A DNA stretch of 64,000 nt from Bacteroides acidifaciens (GCF_903181435.1 NZ_CAEUHO010000001.1:1116001-1180000), one strand, 5' to 3'; shown: positions 53,684 through 63,312, counted from the first letter of the stretch. Translations and numbers: made by a program. The notes: generated from the sequence alone by a model not told the origin.

Positions 53684-54487
53684 ATGAAGAAAAATATCAT
53701 TATAACTTTGCTTGCGGCAGCTACTCTTACTTCATGTGGAGAGTATAATAAATTGCTGAAAAGCACCGATTACGAATACAAGTACGAAGCCGCCAAAAAC
53801 TATTTTGCGAAAGGACAGTATAACCGTTCGGCTACTTTGTTGAATGAGTTAATCACTATTCTTAAAGGTACGGACAAGGCGGAAGAGTCTTTGTATATGT
53901 TGGGAATGAGCTACTATAATCAGAAAGATTATCAGACAGCTGCCCAAACATTTATTACCTATTTCAATACATATCCCCGTGGTACTTTTACCGAACTGGC
54001 GCGTTTCCATGCAGGTAAGGCATTATTCCTGGATACGCCGGAGCCACGCTTGGATCAGTCAAGTACTTATCAGGCTATCCAGCAGTTGCAGATGTTCATG
54101 GAATATTTCCCGAACAGCACAAAGAAGCAGGAAGCACAAGATATGATTTTTGCTTTGCAGGATAAGTTGGTGCTGAAAGAACTTTATTCAGCCAGACTAT
54201 ATTATAATTTGGGTAATTATATGGGTAACAACTATGAGTCTTGTGTTATCACTGCTCAGAATGCTCTGAAGGATTATCCTTATACCGATTATCGCGAAGA
54301 TCTTTCCATTTTGATTTTGCGTGCAAGACACGAAATGGCTATTTATAGTGTGGAAGACAAGAAGATGGACCGTTATCGTGAAACTATTGATGAATATTAT
54401 GCCTTTAAGAATGAATTTCCTGAAAGCAAATACTTGAAAGAGGCTGAAAAAATATTCAATGAATCACAGAAAGTAATTAAAGACTAA
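53684..54487 (+). CDS. bamD: Outer-membrane assembly lipoprotein BamD
   Basis: 267 residues. Lipoprotein signal with lipobox LTSC (Cys18) followed by Gly. The mature protein is five TPR-like helical pairs: KYEAAKNYFAKGQYNRSATL, ESLYMLGMSYYNQKDYQTAA, ELARFHAGKAL, LYYNLGNYMGNNYESCV and YRETIDEYYAFKNEFPESKY. Essential periplasmic partner of BamA in outer-membrane protein insertion. It leads bamD-omega-DUF4293; 14 bases to omega. Confidence 0.92.
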   Translation: MKKNIIITLLAAATLTSCGEYNKLLKSTDYEYKYEAAKNYFAKGQYNRSATLLNELITILKGTDKAEESLYMLGMSYYNQKDYQTAAQTFITYFNTYPRGTFTELARFHAGKALFLDTPEPRLDQSSTYQAIQQLQMFMEYFPNSTKKQEAQDMIFALQDKLVLKELYSARLYYNLGNYMGNNYESCVITAQNALKDYPYTDYREDLSILILRARHEMAIYSVEDKKMDRYRETIDEYYAFKNEFPESKYLKEAEKIFNESQKVIKD

Positions 54488-54501
54488 ATTTAAATAGATT
54501 T

Positions 54502-54837
54502 ATGGACTACAAAAAAACGAATGCTCCTACTACAACGGTAACCCGTGACATGATGGAACTCTGTTCTGATACAGGGAATGTTTATGAAACTGTTGCCATT
54601 ATTGGTAAGCGCGCTAATCAGATCAGTGTGGAAATCAAAAACGACTTATCCAAAAAGTTGGCTGAGTTTGCTTCTTATACAGATAATATGGAAGAAGTAT
54701 TTGAAAATAGAGAGCAAATCGAAATTTCTCGCTATTATGAGAAATTGCCGAAACCGGATTTGATTGCTACGCAAGAATACGTCGAAGGGAAAATATATTA
54801 TAGAAATCCTGCTAAGGAGAAAGAAAAACTTCAGTAA
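54502..54837 (+). CDS. rpoZ: RNA polymerase omega subunit, Bacteroidetes type
   Basis: 111 residues. NVYETVAIIGKRANQISVEI corresponds to the omega core phrase in which the Ala-Lys-Arg-Ala-x-Gln motif contacts the beta' C-terminus. The C-terminal acidic part is typical of Bacteroidetes omega, which diverges from proteobacterial forms. Helps assemble RNA polymerase. Its place after bamD is, as I recall, conserved in Bacteroides. Confidence 0.85.
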   Translation: MDYKKTNAPTTTVTRDMMELCSDTGNVYETVAIIGKRANQISVEIKNDLSKKLAEFASYTDNMEEVFENREQIEISRYYEKLPKPDLIATQEYVEGKIYYRNPAKEKEKLQ

Positions 54838-54944
54838 TCTATTTTCTGACGAAAGGATTGATAGTCAAGTAGTAAGTGGGATACTAATCCCTGCTCCTTA
54901 TTGCTTGGCTATTATTGTTTAACTTAACTACTATTAGAAAACTT

Positions 54945-55388
54945 ATGATTCAACGGATTCAAACAGTTTATTTACTGATTGTTGCAGGATTGCTGATTAC
55001 GGCGATGTGTTTGCCGATGGGCTACTTTATTGATACGATGGGAGAGCACCCCTTTAAAGCTTTAGGAATGGGCGTAAATGGCGCTTTCCAGTCTACATGG
55101 GGATTGTTTGGCATTTTAATGCTCAGCACCTTGGTGGCTGCTGCTACTATCTTCTTGTTTAAGAACCGTATGTTGCAGATTCGTATGACAATCTTCAATA
55201 GCTTGCTGTTGGTAGGTTATTACATCGCTTTCCTTGCTTTTTATTTTGCATTGAAAAATGACGCGAATATGTTCCGTATTGGTTGGGCACTGTGCTTGCC
55301 GCTTGTTTCTATTATCCTGAATATTTTGGCTGTTCGTGCTATCGGACGGGATGAAGTAATGGTAAAGGCTGCAGATAGATTGAGATAA
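54945..55388 (+). CDS. DUF4293 membrane protein
   Basis: 147 residues from the ATG at 54945 (a TTG at 54915 is unlikely). Four hydrophobic helices: TVYLLIVAGLLITAMCLP, LFGILMLSTLVAAATIFLF, NSLLLVGYYIAFLAFYF and ALCLPLVSIILNILAV; short loops, a basic cytoplasmic tail (GRDEVMVKAADRLR). Matches the DUF4293 family in length and in its place after omega. Function unknown. Confidence 0.8.
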   Translation: MIQRIQTVYLLIVAGLLITAMCLPMGYFIDTMGEHPFKALGMGVNGAFQSTWGLFGILMLSTLVAAATIFLFKNRMLQIRMTIFNSLLLVGYYIAFLAFYFALKNDANMFRIGWALCLPLVSIILNILAVRAIGRDEVMVKAADRLR

Positions 55389-55414
55389 TTTGAGCATCCA
55401 TATCTGATACAAAA

Positions 55415-55480
55415 AGCACCGCTTTAGTCACTCTAAAGCGGTGCTTTTTGGTCTCTAAAGCGATGCTTTATTTTTTCAAA
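55415..55480. repeat. 22-base-phased dyad array 5 (AGCnnnGCTTTA family)
   Basis: Units start at 55415, 55437 and 55459. Each opens AGC-nnn-GCT-TT; the first two end CTCTAA. nnn is ACC, GGT, GAT, so units 1 and 2 are complementary (GCACCGCTTTAG / CTAAAGCGGTGC) and form a terminator-like hairpin followed by TTTTT. Unit 3 runs into the last codons of the convergent outer-membrane gene. Same family as array 3, 9.3 kb away. Confidence 0.85.
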
Positions 55481-56190
55481 TCAAATAAGTAAGTGAGTTT
55501 TATGGTAATTGTCCCATGGGCCGCACGTGCAAAATAATCTTTCTTCGTAGTACTATAAAAATCGGATAGAGCAAAGTAGTAGCGTCCTTCTACAATGAAG
55601 TTGCCGGCTTTCTTTGTTCTGAGTTCCACACCACCGCCACCGGCAATTCCGTAATCGAATTTGTTTTGAATCTTGACGCCATATAGTGCTTTTTGGGTAT
55701 CTGACAGTTTGTCCATGTCTACTCCTTCTATTTTCTCAGATTCACCGATTAAGAAACCGATTTGAGGACCTGCATGGATGAAGAATTGTAATCCTCTGTC
55801 TCGTCCGAAGGCAAGATGCGCAAGGAAGGGGATATCGATATAAGTCATTTTACGAGTATAAATTTGACTTGGGTCCTTTACAGGTTCTCCATTTTCTCCT
55901 GGTATTTCGAATAACTGATCCCAACCTCGTTGTGAGACATTCAATTCGACTTGTGCGCCGCAAATCATGGCAAAATACTTTTCAGAAATATAACGTGCCG
56001 TCAATCCACCGGTAATCCCCATCAAGCTGTTTTGTTTGATGGTGGGGGTGAAAGAAGCACTATTCAGATTAACACCGCCATTGATGCCCACAGATAAATT
56101 GCTTCGTGCTTCCCCGATTTGGGCAATAGCAGGAAGGGTAACACCTGTAAGCAGGAGTGTTGCGATCAAAAATGGTTTTATCTTTATCAT
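55468..56190 (-). CDS. Outer-membrane beta-barrel protein (PorT-like)
   Basis: 240 residues with a signal peptide (MIKIKPFLIATLLLTGVTLP, cut after AIAQ). Eight or so amphipathic strands: LSVGINGGVNLNSASF, GITGGLTARYI, MTYIDIPFLAHLAFG, FFIHAGPQIGFLIGES, YGIAGGGGVELRTK and TITIKLTYLFDL, a pattern of the OMP_b-brl_2 family that includes PorT. PorT of Porphyromonas serves type IX secretion; a secretion role here is not shown. Seven bases after the LysM gene, so co-transcribed. Confidence 0.8.
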   Translation of the reverse strand: MIKIKPFLIATLLLTGVTLPAIAQIGEARSNLSVGINGGVNLNSASFTPTIKQNSLMGITGGLTARYISEKYFAMICGAQVELNVSQRGWDQLFEIPGENGEPVKDPSQIYTRKMTYIDIPFLAHLAFGRDRGLQFFIHAGPQIGFLIGESEKIEGVDMDKLSDTQKALYGVKIQNKFDYGIAGGGGVELRTKKAGNFIVEGRYYFALSDFYSTTKKDYFARAAHGTITIKLTYLFDLKK

Positions 56191-56197
56191 TTTCGTA

Positions 56198-57964
56198 TTA
56201 TTCGAAGTCTAGTTTTACCAATTCAAAATTCTTAGTGAAACGTATGAAGAACACCTTCTTATTAATAAATCCGCCCCAGTTGTTCACACGCTGGAATTTA
56301 AATCCGGTCTGGATGGGAGTCAGATTCATTTTAGCTAGGTTGTTTTCAAGTTCTGAGCCATAACGTGATAATCCTTTCAGGAAGAAGAAACCGGTGTCAA
56401 ATCCGAGCATTGCATAGTTGGGAAATTCGCTCACTAAATCTTTGCTGTACCATTTGTGGTAATTGTTGGTAAATTGTATGGCAGCTGGGAACAAAGTATT
56501 CGTATAGAACGAGGAATAGAAGTATGTATCCAGTTTAAAGAAACTTTCCAAATGATCCTTGGTATAGGTTTGCCATTCTGGATAACCGAATAGGTGAATA
56601 TTTTGCTCTGGATTATCTCTGACTAACAAAGTTAGCTGTGGCAAGGCTTTGATTAGAAGAATCTTATTACTTGATGTCGGAATGAAGATGTTTTCTTTAT
56701 CATGGCGAATTGCTGTCTTCAATACCTCTTTCGTGGCATTTTCTTTGACAGTTTGCATCGAAATCCCTTTGTTCTTCAATTCCTGCTTCAAGCCATTGAT
56801 AAATTCCGTTTTCTCTTTATCAGCTATTGATGACTCGATAAAGATAACGTGCGCATTAGGGAATTGACGGGTAAAATGTTCGTAAACTTCCGAATATAAA
56901 TAAGATTGTGGTGTATTAATTTGATAAATGGCAGGATTGTTGAATACCTCTTCGCCTTTCTTAGAGAAAGGAATCACCAGACGGATATCATTTTTTTCTG
57001 CAAAATCGGATAAAGGTTTAATTTGGTTTTGATACATCGGGCCAAAGATTACATCCATCTTCTTCATCTCGCTTTTGGCAAGAATCGTATTTAATGTAGA
57101 AATCTCTTTACCGCTATCATATACATATAAGTCGAGCGAAGTACCAGTGCGTTTCAGACTGTCTACTGCCATCAGGAAACCTTCGTAATATTCCACCATA
57201 CGTTTGTCTTCCTGGAAAGGCAGTATTAATGCAGCTTTAATGGTAGACATCTTTTTAGGAGCCTCTTTGCTCTTGTGGAAAAGCTCGCTGTTGCTTGGTG
57301 GAATAGCATAAGGGTCTTCTTTTTGGGTAGGCTGCACGGTCGTTGTTGCCGGGTAGGGGATACAAAGGAATTGTCCCTTTTTCATTCCCTTTTTCAATTC
57401 GGGATTAGCGGCAATCAGTTCCTGCTCGCTGATTCCGTATTCGCGGCTCACACTGAAAATCGTTTCTTTGCGTTTCACCTTATGCATATCTTTACATCTA
57501 GGAACCACAGGACCTTGAATATTGCTTTGTTCGGTCGGAGCCTGAACAGTAGTAGTCTTTTCTTCTTCTTCTTTCTGCGGAATCAGGATAACCTGTCCGA
57601 TGCGGAAGTTCTCGGCACTCAGACCGGGATTGGCTTCGCAAATATCTTTTGCGGATACATTATACATGGTTGTAAGTTTGTATAAAGTCTCTCCGGCTTG
57701 AATCGTATGGAATGTTTCTCCTTTTTGGCTTTCTTTTCCTTTGGGAATCTTAATTGTTTGTCCGGCGTAGATTTTCTCGTCGCAACCGGGGTTCAGACGG
57801 ACAATATCCGATGTTGTGACATTGTACATCTTGGAAATAGAGTATAAACTTTGTCCTTTTTCGATGGTATGCAAGAAATAGGATTGGTTCTCCTGTGCAT
57901 AACTGAAGGCGTATGAAACGCTTATAAAAAGCAGAAATAAGAATATTCGGTTTATCGGTTTCAT
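56198..57964 (-). CDS. LysM protein with periplasmic-binding-protein-like domain
   Basis: 588 residues from the ATG at 57964 (an upstream TTG at 57994 is discounted). Signal peptide cut near SYAQE. Three LysM repeats follow: HTIEKGQSLYSISKMYNVTT (about 30-75), HTIQAGETLYKLTTMYNVSA (about 82-127) and HKVKRKETIFSVSREYGISE (about 155-200), which bind peptidoglycan. The rest (about 240-588) is a type I periplasmic-binding-protein fold (IKAALILPFQEDKRMVEYYE, DVIFGPMYQNQIKPLSDFAE) like branched-chain amino acid receptors or LpoA. Probably a periplasmic cell-wall-associated protein; a minus-strand TACCTTTG at 57999-58006 is its likely -7 box. Confidence 0.85.
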   Translation of the reverse strand: MKPINRIFLFLLFISVSYAFSYAQENQSYFLHTIEKGQSLYSISKMYNVTTSDIVRLNPGCDEKIYAGQTIKIPKGKESQKGETFHTIQAGETLYKLTTMYNVSAKDICEANPGLSAENFRIGQVILIPQKEEEEKTTTVQAPTEQSNIQGPVVPRCKDMHKVKRKETIFSVSREYGISEQELIAANPELKKGMKKGQFLCIPYPATTTVQPTQKEDPYAIPPSNSELFHKSKEAPKKMSTIKAALILPFQEDKRMVEYYEGFLMAVDSLKRTGTSLDLYVYDSGKEISTLNTILAKSEMKKMDVIFGPMYQNQIKPLSDFAEKNDIRLVIPFSKKGEEVFNNPAIYQINTPQSYLYSEVYEHFTRQFPNAHVIFIESSIADKEKTEFINGLKQELKNKGISMQTVKENATKEVLKTAIRHDKENIFIPTSSNKILLIKALPQLTLLVRDNPEQNIHLFGYPEWQTYTKDHLESFFKLDTYFYSSFYTNTLFPAAIQFTNNYHKWYSKDLVSEFPNYAMLGFDTGFFFLKGLSRYGSELENNLAKMNLTPIQTGFKFQRVNNWGGFINKKVFFIRFTKNFELVKLDFE

Positions 57965-58090
57965 CAAATTATAACTATTGGTTCTTGAAATCAAGGAGCA
58001 AAGGTACGAATAATGCCCTATATCTTCATAAGATTTGAGTTAAGAAAATAATATTGTGCTTTTTTAGGAGCATATTTCGGGCGGAAACAT

Positions 58091-58098
58091 TAATTTTG
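58091..58098 (+). promoter_or_regulatory. -7 element just ahead of uvrA
   Basis: TAATTTTG at 58091-58098; no -33 element seen. Transcription would start close to 58105, only a few bases before the first ATG at 58107, so translation may be leaderless or start at the ATG at 58116 or 58122. Confidence 0.45.
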
Positions 58099-58106
58099 CA
58101 GCATTT

Positions 58107-60947
58107 ATGAAGGATATGAATATGCAGGAAACAGAATATATTAACGTGTACGGTGCGCGCGTGCACAATTTGAAGGATATCGATGCCGAAATCCCCCGCA
58201 ATAGTCTGACGGTCATTACGGGACTGAGTGGTAGTGGCAAGTCTTCTTTGGCTTTCGATACCATTTTTGCTGAAGGACAACGTCGTTATATCGAAACCTT
58301 TTCAGCGTATGCCCGTAATTTCCTGGGCAACCTTGAACGTCCGGATGTAGATAAAATAACAGGCTTGAGCCCGGTTATCTCCATTGAACAGAAAACAACG
58401 AATAAAAATCCCCGTTCTACCGTAGGGACAACGACTGAGATATACGATTATCTCCGTTTGCTCTATGCCCGTGCGGGAGTAGCTTATTCGTACTTGTCCG
58501 GCGAGGAGATGGTGAAATATACCGAGGAACAGATTCTGGACTTAATCCTGAAAGATTATAAAGGAAAGAAAATATATCTGCTTGCTCCTATGGTTCGTGC
58601 CCGTAAGGGACATTACAGGGAACTGTTTGAGCAGGTACGCAAAAAAGGATACTTATATGTACGGGTGGATGGTGAAGTGCGTGAAATAACGCATGGTATG
58701 AAACTCGACAGATATAAAAATCATGACATCGAAGTCGTTATTGATAAATTAGTGGTAACGGAAAAGGACGACCGGCGCTTGAAACAGAGTGTGGCAACTG
58801 CCATGCGACAGGGAGACGGCTTGATGATGATTCTGGATGCCCAATCCGAAAGTATCCGTCATTATAGTAAGCGTCTTATGTGTCCGGTCACCGGACTGTC
58901 TTATCGTGAACCGGCTCCGCATAATTTCTCGTTCAACTCTCCGCAAGGAGCGTGTCCGAAATGTAAAGGATTGGGTGTAGTCAATCAGATTGATGTGGAT
59001 AAGGTAATTCCCGAACGTGACCTTTCTATATATGAAGGCGCCATAGCCCCTTTGGGAAAATATAAGAATGCCATGATTTTCTGGCAGATAGGCGCGTTAC
59101 TTGAGAAGTATGACGCGACATTGAAAACTCCAGTGAAGGAATTGCCCGACGATGCGATTGACGAGGTACTGTATGGTTCTGATGAACGGATTAAGATAAA
59201 GAGTTCGCTAATCGGCACTTCTTCCGACTATTTCGTCACTTATGAGGGAGTTGTGAAGTATATCCAAATGTTGCAGGAGAAAGATGCGTCCGCTACGGCT
59301 CAGAAATGGGCGGAACAATTTGCTAAAACTACTGTTTGTCCCGAATGTAAAGGGGCTCGCTTGAATAAGGAAGCATTGCATTTCCGAATCCATGACAAGA
59401 ATATCAATGAACTGGCAAACATGGATATCAACGAGCTATATGACTGGTTGATGAAAGTGGACGAATTCCTTTCCGACAAACAGAAGAAAATCTCCGTAGA
59501 GATTCTGAAAGAGATTCGTACACGTTTGAAGTTCTTATTGGATGTTGGTTTGGATTATCTGGCCTTGAACCGTAGCTCCGTCAGCCTTTCTGGTGGGGAG
59601 AGCCAGCGTATCCGTTTGGCTACACAGATAGGCTCCCAGTTGGTGAATGTACTTTATATTCTTGATGAGCCGAGTATAGGGCTGCATCAACGCGATAATT
59701 TGCGTCTTATCAATTCATTGAAAGAACTTCGTGATATGGGAAATTCCGTAATCGTAGTGGAACATGACAAAGACATGATGTTGGCTGCCGATTACGTAAT
59801 TGATATGGGTCCGAAAGCCGGTCGCTTGGGTGGGGAAGTGGTTTTTGCCGGAACTCCGCAGGAGATGTTGACGACTGAAACCATGACTTCTCAATACCTG
59901 AACGGGAAAATGAAGATAGAAGTTCCCGCCGAGCGTAGAAAAGGAAACGGAAAATCTATCTGGTTGAAAGGGGCGAAAGGTAATAACCTGAAGGATGTTA
60001 CTGTCGAATTCCCGTTAGGAAAACTGATTTGTGTAACGGGAGTGTCGGGAAGTGGAAAGTCTACCTTAATTAATGAAACATTACAACCTATTCTTTCACA
60101 GAAATTCTATCGTTCCTTGCAGGATCCTTTAGAATACGATTCTATAGAGGGACTGGAGAATATAGACAAGGTGGTGAATGTCGACCAGTCCCCGTTGGGA
60201 CGTACGCCACGTTCCAATCCGGCTACTTATACAGGTGTGTTCTCGGATATCCGTAACTTGTTTGTGGGATTGCCGGAAGCAAAGATTCGCGGTTATAAAC
60301 CGGGACGCTTCTCCTTTAATGTTTCGGGCGGTCGCTGTGAAGCATGTACGGGAAATGGTTATAAGACTATTGAAATGAATTTTCTTCCTGATGTCTATGT
60401 GCCTTGTGAAGTCTGTCATGGCAAGCGTTATAACCGTGAAACGCTGGAAGTCCGTTTCAAAGGAAAATCTATTGCCGATGTACTTGACATGACTATCAAC
60501 CGTGCCGTCGAATTTTTTGAGAACGTGCCGCAAATTCTGAATAAAATCAAAGTTTTGCAAGACGTCGGACTGGGATATATCAAGTTGGGACAATCTTCCA
60601 CTACTCTTTCCGGTGGTGAGAGCCAACGTGTGAAACTGGCTACGGAACTGTCAAAAAGAGATACGGGTAAAACTCTTTATATCCTTGACGAACCGACTAC
60701 CGGTCTTCATTTTGAAGATATACGGGTACTGATGGGGGTACTGAACAAACTTGTAGACAAGGGTAACACGGTTATTGTGATCGAACATAATCTGGACGTG
60801 ATAAAAATGGCGGATTATATCATTGATATGGGGCCTGAAGGTGGTAAGGGCGGGGGAGAACTCCTTGGTTACGGAACACCTGAAGAAGTTGCGAAGAGCC
60901 ATAAAGGATACACGCCAAAGTTTCTTCGCGAAGAATTGGGACTTTAA
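58107..60947 (+). CDS. uvrA: Excinuclease ABC subunit A
   Basis: 946 residues. Two ABC ATPase modules: Walker A GLSGSGKS (39-46) and GVSGSGKST (about 645), signatures LSGGESQRIRLATQIGS and LSGGESQRVKLATELSK, Walker B VLYILDEPSIGL and LYILDEPTTGLHF. Zinc motifs CPVTG..CPKCKGLG and CEACTGNGY..CEVCHGKRYN are intact. Finds DNA damage and loads UvrB. Start uncertain by five residues because the promoter -7 box lies only nine bases upstream. Confidence 0.97.
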   Translation: MKDMNMQETEYINVYGARVHNLKDIDAEIPRNSLTVITGLSGSGKSSLAFDTIFAEGQRRYIETFSAYARNFLGNLERPDVDKITGLSPVISIEQKTTNKNPRSTVGTTTEIYDYLRLLYARAGVAYSYLSGEEMVKYTEEQILDLILKDYKGKKIYLLAPMVRARKGHYRELFEQVRKKGYLYVRVDGEVREITHGMKLDRYKNHDIEVVIDKLVVTEKDDRRLKQSVATAMRQGDGLMMILDAQSESIRHYSKRLMCPVTGLSYREPAPHNFSFNSPQGACPKCKGLGVVNQIDVDKVIPERDLSIYEGAIAPLGKYKNAMIFWQIGALLEKYDATLKTPVKELPDDAIDEVLYGSDERIKIKSSLIGTSSDYFVTYEGVVKYIQMLQEKDASATAQKWAEQFAKTTVCPECKGARLNKEALHFRIHDKNINELANMDINELYDWLMKVDEFLSDKQKKISVEILKEIRTRLKFLLDVGLDYLALNRSSVSLSGGESQRIRLATQIGSQLVNVLYILDEPSIGLHQRDNLRLINSLKELRDMGNSVIVVEHDKDMMLAADYVIDMGPKAGRLGGEVVFAGTPQEMLTTETMTSQYLNGKMKIEVPAERRKGNGKSIWLKGAKGNNLKDVTVEFPLGKLICVTGVSGSGKSTLINETLQPILSQKFYRSLQDPLEYDSIEGLENIDKVVNVDQSPLGRTPRSNPATYTGVFSDIRNLFVGLPEAKIRGYKPGRFSFNVSGGRCEACTGNGYKTIEMNFLPDVYVPCEVCHGKRYNRETLEVRFKGKSIADVLDMTINRAVEFFENVPQILNKIKVLQDVGLGYIKLGQSSTTLSGGESQRVKLATELSKRDTGKTLYILDEPTTGLHFEDIRVLMGVLNKLVDKGNTVIVIEHNLDVIKMADYIIDMGPEGGKGGGELLGYGTPEEVAKSHKGYTPKFLREELGL

Positions 60948-61024
60948 TCTGAGTAATAAAGTGCCAACTTGTCGAACACTCTTCGATTGGGTTGGCACTT
61001 ATCATATCTTTAAATACAACGAAA

Positions 61025-61504
61025 ATGAAAATCAATAAAACGAATGCCGCACGGCTGTTGGACAAGGCTAAGGTCACCTACGAATTAATTCCCTATGAGG
61101 TAGATGAGAACGACTTGAGTGCTATCCATGTGGCAGCTAATTTAGGTGAGAACATAGAACAAGTATTCAAAACGCTCGTTTTGCATGGCGATAAAAGCGG
61201 ATATTTTGTTTGCGTCATTCCGGGCGAACACGAAGTTGATTTGAAATTGGCAGCTAAGGCTTCCGGCAATAAAAAGTGTGACTTGATACCTGTGAAAGAG
61301 CTTCTACCACTTACCGGATATATCCGAGGTGGCTGTTCTCCTATCGGTATGAAGAAGCATTTCCCTACTTATATTCATGAGACTTGCCTGCAATTTCCGT
61401 ATATTTATGTAAGCGCGGGTGTGAGGGGACTTCAGATAAAATTAGCTCCGGGAGATTTAATTCGTGAATCGAGAGCGGAAATTTGTCGTTTATTTGAGGA
61501 CTAA
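61025..61504 (+). CDS. YbaK-type aminoacyl-tRNA deacylase
   Basis: 159 residues from the ATG at 61025 (the frame opens at a TTG at 60992). KINKTNAARLLDKAKVTYEL opens the YbaK/ProX fold; the conserved Lys is in EQVFKTLVL, GYFVCVIPGEHEVDLKLAAK and the G-G-C-S-P-I-G-M-K-K loop are present. Hydrolyses Cys-tRNA-Pro formed by prolyl-tRNA synthetase. It follows uvrA by 77 bases on the same strand and may share its transcript. Confidence 0.9.
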   Translation: MKINKTNAARLLDKAKVTYELIPYEVDENDLSAIHVAANLGENIEQVFKTLVLHGDKSGYFVCVIPGEHEVDLKLAAKASGNKKCDLIPVKELLPLTGYIRGGCSPIGMKKHFPTYIHETCLQFPYIYVSAGVRGLQIKLAPGDLIRESRAEICRLFED

Positions 61505-61541
61505 ATCCTGTTATTTATAGAGTAAATATGACTTCATATTC

Positions 61542-61571
61542 TTTGAATGAATTAAAAAAAGTATATATTTG
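61542..61571 (+). promoter_or_regulatory. Promoter of the POT transporter
   Basis: TTTG at 61542-61545, 18-base spacer, TATATTTG at 61564-61571, 40 bases ahead of the start codon. Confidence 0.65.
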
Positions 61572-61611
61572 CAGAAAATATCAATTTTATTAATCTAATA
61601 TTCTTATTTAT

Positions 61612-63276
61612 ATGTTTGAAGGACAACCGAAAGGGCTATACGCTTTAGCCTTGGCTAACACGGGCGAACGTTTTGGCTACTACACGATGCTTGCTATCTT
61701 TACACTTTTCTTACAAGCGAAATTTGGTTACACGGCAGCAGAAACTTCTACGATTTTTGGTTCATTCTTGGCGGCGGTTTACTTTATGCCTCTTGTTGGT
61801 GGTATTTTGGCTGACAAGTGTGGTTATGGTAAGATGGTAACGACAGGTATCGTTGTCATGTTTATTGGTTATCTGCTTTTAGCGATTCCTACTGCGGCAG
61901 ACCTCACTGGTAAGATGATGATGTTTGGTTCACTGTTTTTGATTGCTTGCGGAACTGGACTATTTAAAGGTAATTTGCAAGTAATGGTGGGTAACCTTTA
62001 CGATTCTCCGGAATATAGTTCAAAGCGTGACACCGCTTTCAGCTTATTCTATATGGCAATCAATGTAGGTGCATTATTTGCTCCAACGGCTGCAACCAAG
62101 GTAACCAACTATATCTTAGGTGGTGCAGGATTTACTTATAACGCTCAAATACCTTCTTTGGCGCATCAATTCCTTGATGGAACTATTACTCCCGAAGGAA
62201 ATGTTGCTCTTAGCGGTTTGCAGGCTGCCCAGGGCTTTGCCGGTGATACAGCCGCATTCTGTAGTTCTTATATAGAGAAACTGTCAGAAGCATATAACTA
62301 TGGTTTTGCCGTAGCTTGTATTTCTTTGATTATTTCAATGGCAATCTACGTATGCTGCCGTCCTATGTTTAAACATGCGGATTATAATTCAAAACAGGCT
62401 AAGGCTGTAAATAATAATAACGAACCGAAACTTACTCCGGCACAAACAAAAGAACGTATCGTTGCTTTATTACTTGTCTTTTCTGTGGTTATCTTCTTCT
62501 GGATGGCATTCCATCAGAATGGTTTGACAATGACATTCTTTGCACGCGATTATACTACTCAATCCGTGACAGGACTTGACCGTATTGGATTCGATGTATG
62601 GAATCTGGTTCTTGTTATTATCGCTGTTTATGGTGCATTCTCCCTTTTCCAGTCAAAAAACGGCCGTGGGAAAGCGATTGGCGGTATTGCTGTATTAGCT
62701 TCCTTGGGTGTATTGTTTTGGAGTTATTCTTCTATGAATCCGACTGTAGAAATCCTTCCTCAAATATTCCAGCAGTTCAATCCGTTCTTTGTAGTGGCTC
62801 TGACTCCGGTATCTTTGGCAGTCTTTGGCTATTTGGCTAGAAAGAAAAAAGAACCGTCCGCACCACGCAAAATCGGTATCGGTATGGTGATTGCTGCGTG
62901 TGGTTTCTTGATTCTGGCGGTTGGTTCTATGGGGTTGCCTACTCCGAAAGAAGTGGAAACAGCGGGTATTAATCCGGATGTCCTGGTTTCTCCCAACTGG
63001 TTGATTTCCACTTATCTTGTGTTGACTTTTGCTGAGTTGTTGCTTTCTCCGATGGGTATTTCTTTTGTTTCGAAAGTGGCTCCGCCCAAGTATAAAGGTA
63101 TGATGATGGGTGGCTGGTTTGTAGCTACTGCTATTGGTAACTATTTGGTCGCTATTATTGGTTATCTGTGGGGTGGCATGCAACTGTGGATGGTATGGAG
63201 CGTATTGATCGCCTGCTGTCTGTTATCAGCTCTGTTTATCTTCTCTATCATGAAGAAACTTGAAAAGGTAGCATAA
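61612..63276 (+). CDS. Proton-dependent oligopeptide transporter (POT/PTR2)
   Basis: 554 residues, about 14 helices. Family marks: RFGYYTMLAIFTLFL in helix 1, GGILADKCGYGKMV after helix 2, the PTR2 signature FSLFYMAINVGALFAPTAAT, and FAELLLSPMGISFVSKVAPP in the C-terminal half. Imports di- and tripeptides with protons. In helix 1 the E-x-x-E-R coupling motif reads N-T-G-E-R, so the first Glu is Asn. A hydrophilic loop (KAVNNNNEPKLTPAQTKER) joins the two bundles. Ends in a bidirectional terminator. Confidence 0.93.
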   Translation: MFEGQPKGLYALALANTGERFGYYTMLAIFTLFLQAKFGYTAAETSTIFGSFLAAVYFMPLVGGILADKCGYGKMVTTGIVVMFIGYLLLAIPTAADLTGKMMMFGSLFLIACGTGLFKGNLQVMVGNLYDSPEYSSKRDTAFSLFYMAINVGALFAPTAATKVTNYILGGAGFTYNAQIPSLAHQFLDGTITPEGNVALSGLQAAQGFAGDTAAFCSSYIEKLSEAYNYGFAVACISLIISMAIYVCCRPMFKHADYNSKQAKAVNNNNEPKLTPAQTKERIVALLLVFSVVIFFWMAFHQNGLTMTFFARDYTTQSVTGLDRIGFDVWNLVLVIIAVYGAFSLFQSKNGRGKAIGGIAVLASLGVLFWSYSSMNPTVEILPQIFQQFNPFFVVALTPVSLAVFGYLARKKKEPSAPRKIGIGMVIAACGFLILAVGSMGLPTPKEVETAGINPDVLVSPNWLISTYLVLTFAELLLSPMGISFVSKVAPPKYKGMMMGGWFVATAIGNYLVAIIGYLWGGMQLWMVWSVLIACCLLSALFIFSIMKKLEKVA

Positions 63277-63312
63277 ATCAAGACGGGTATTTGCCCAGTA
63301 ATATTATTTAAT

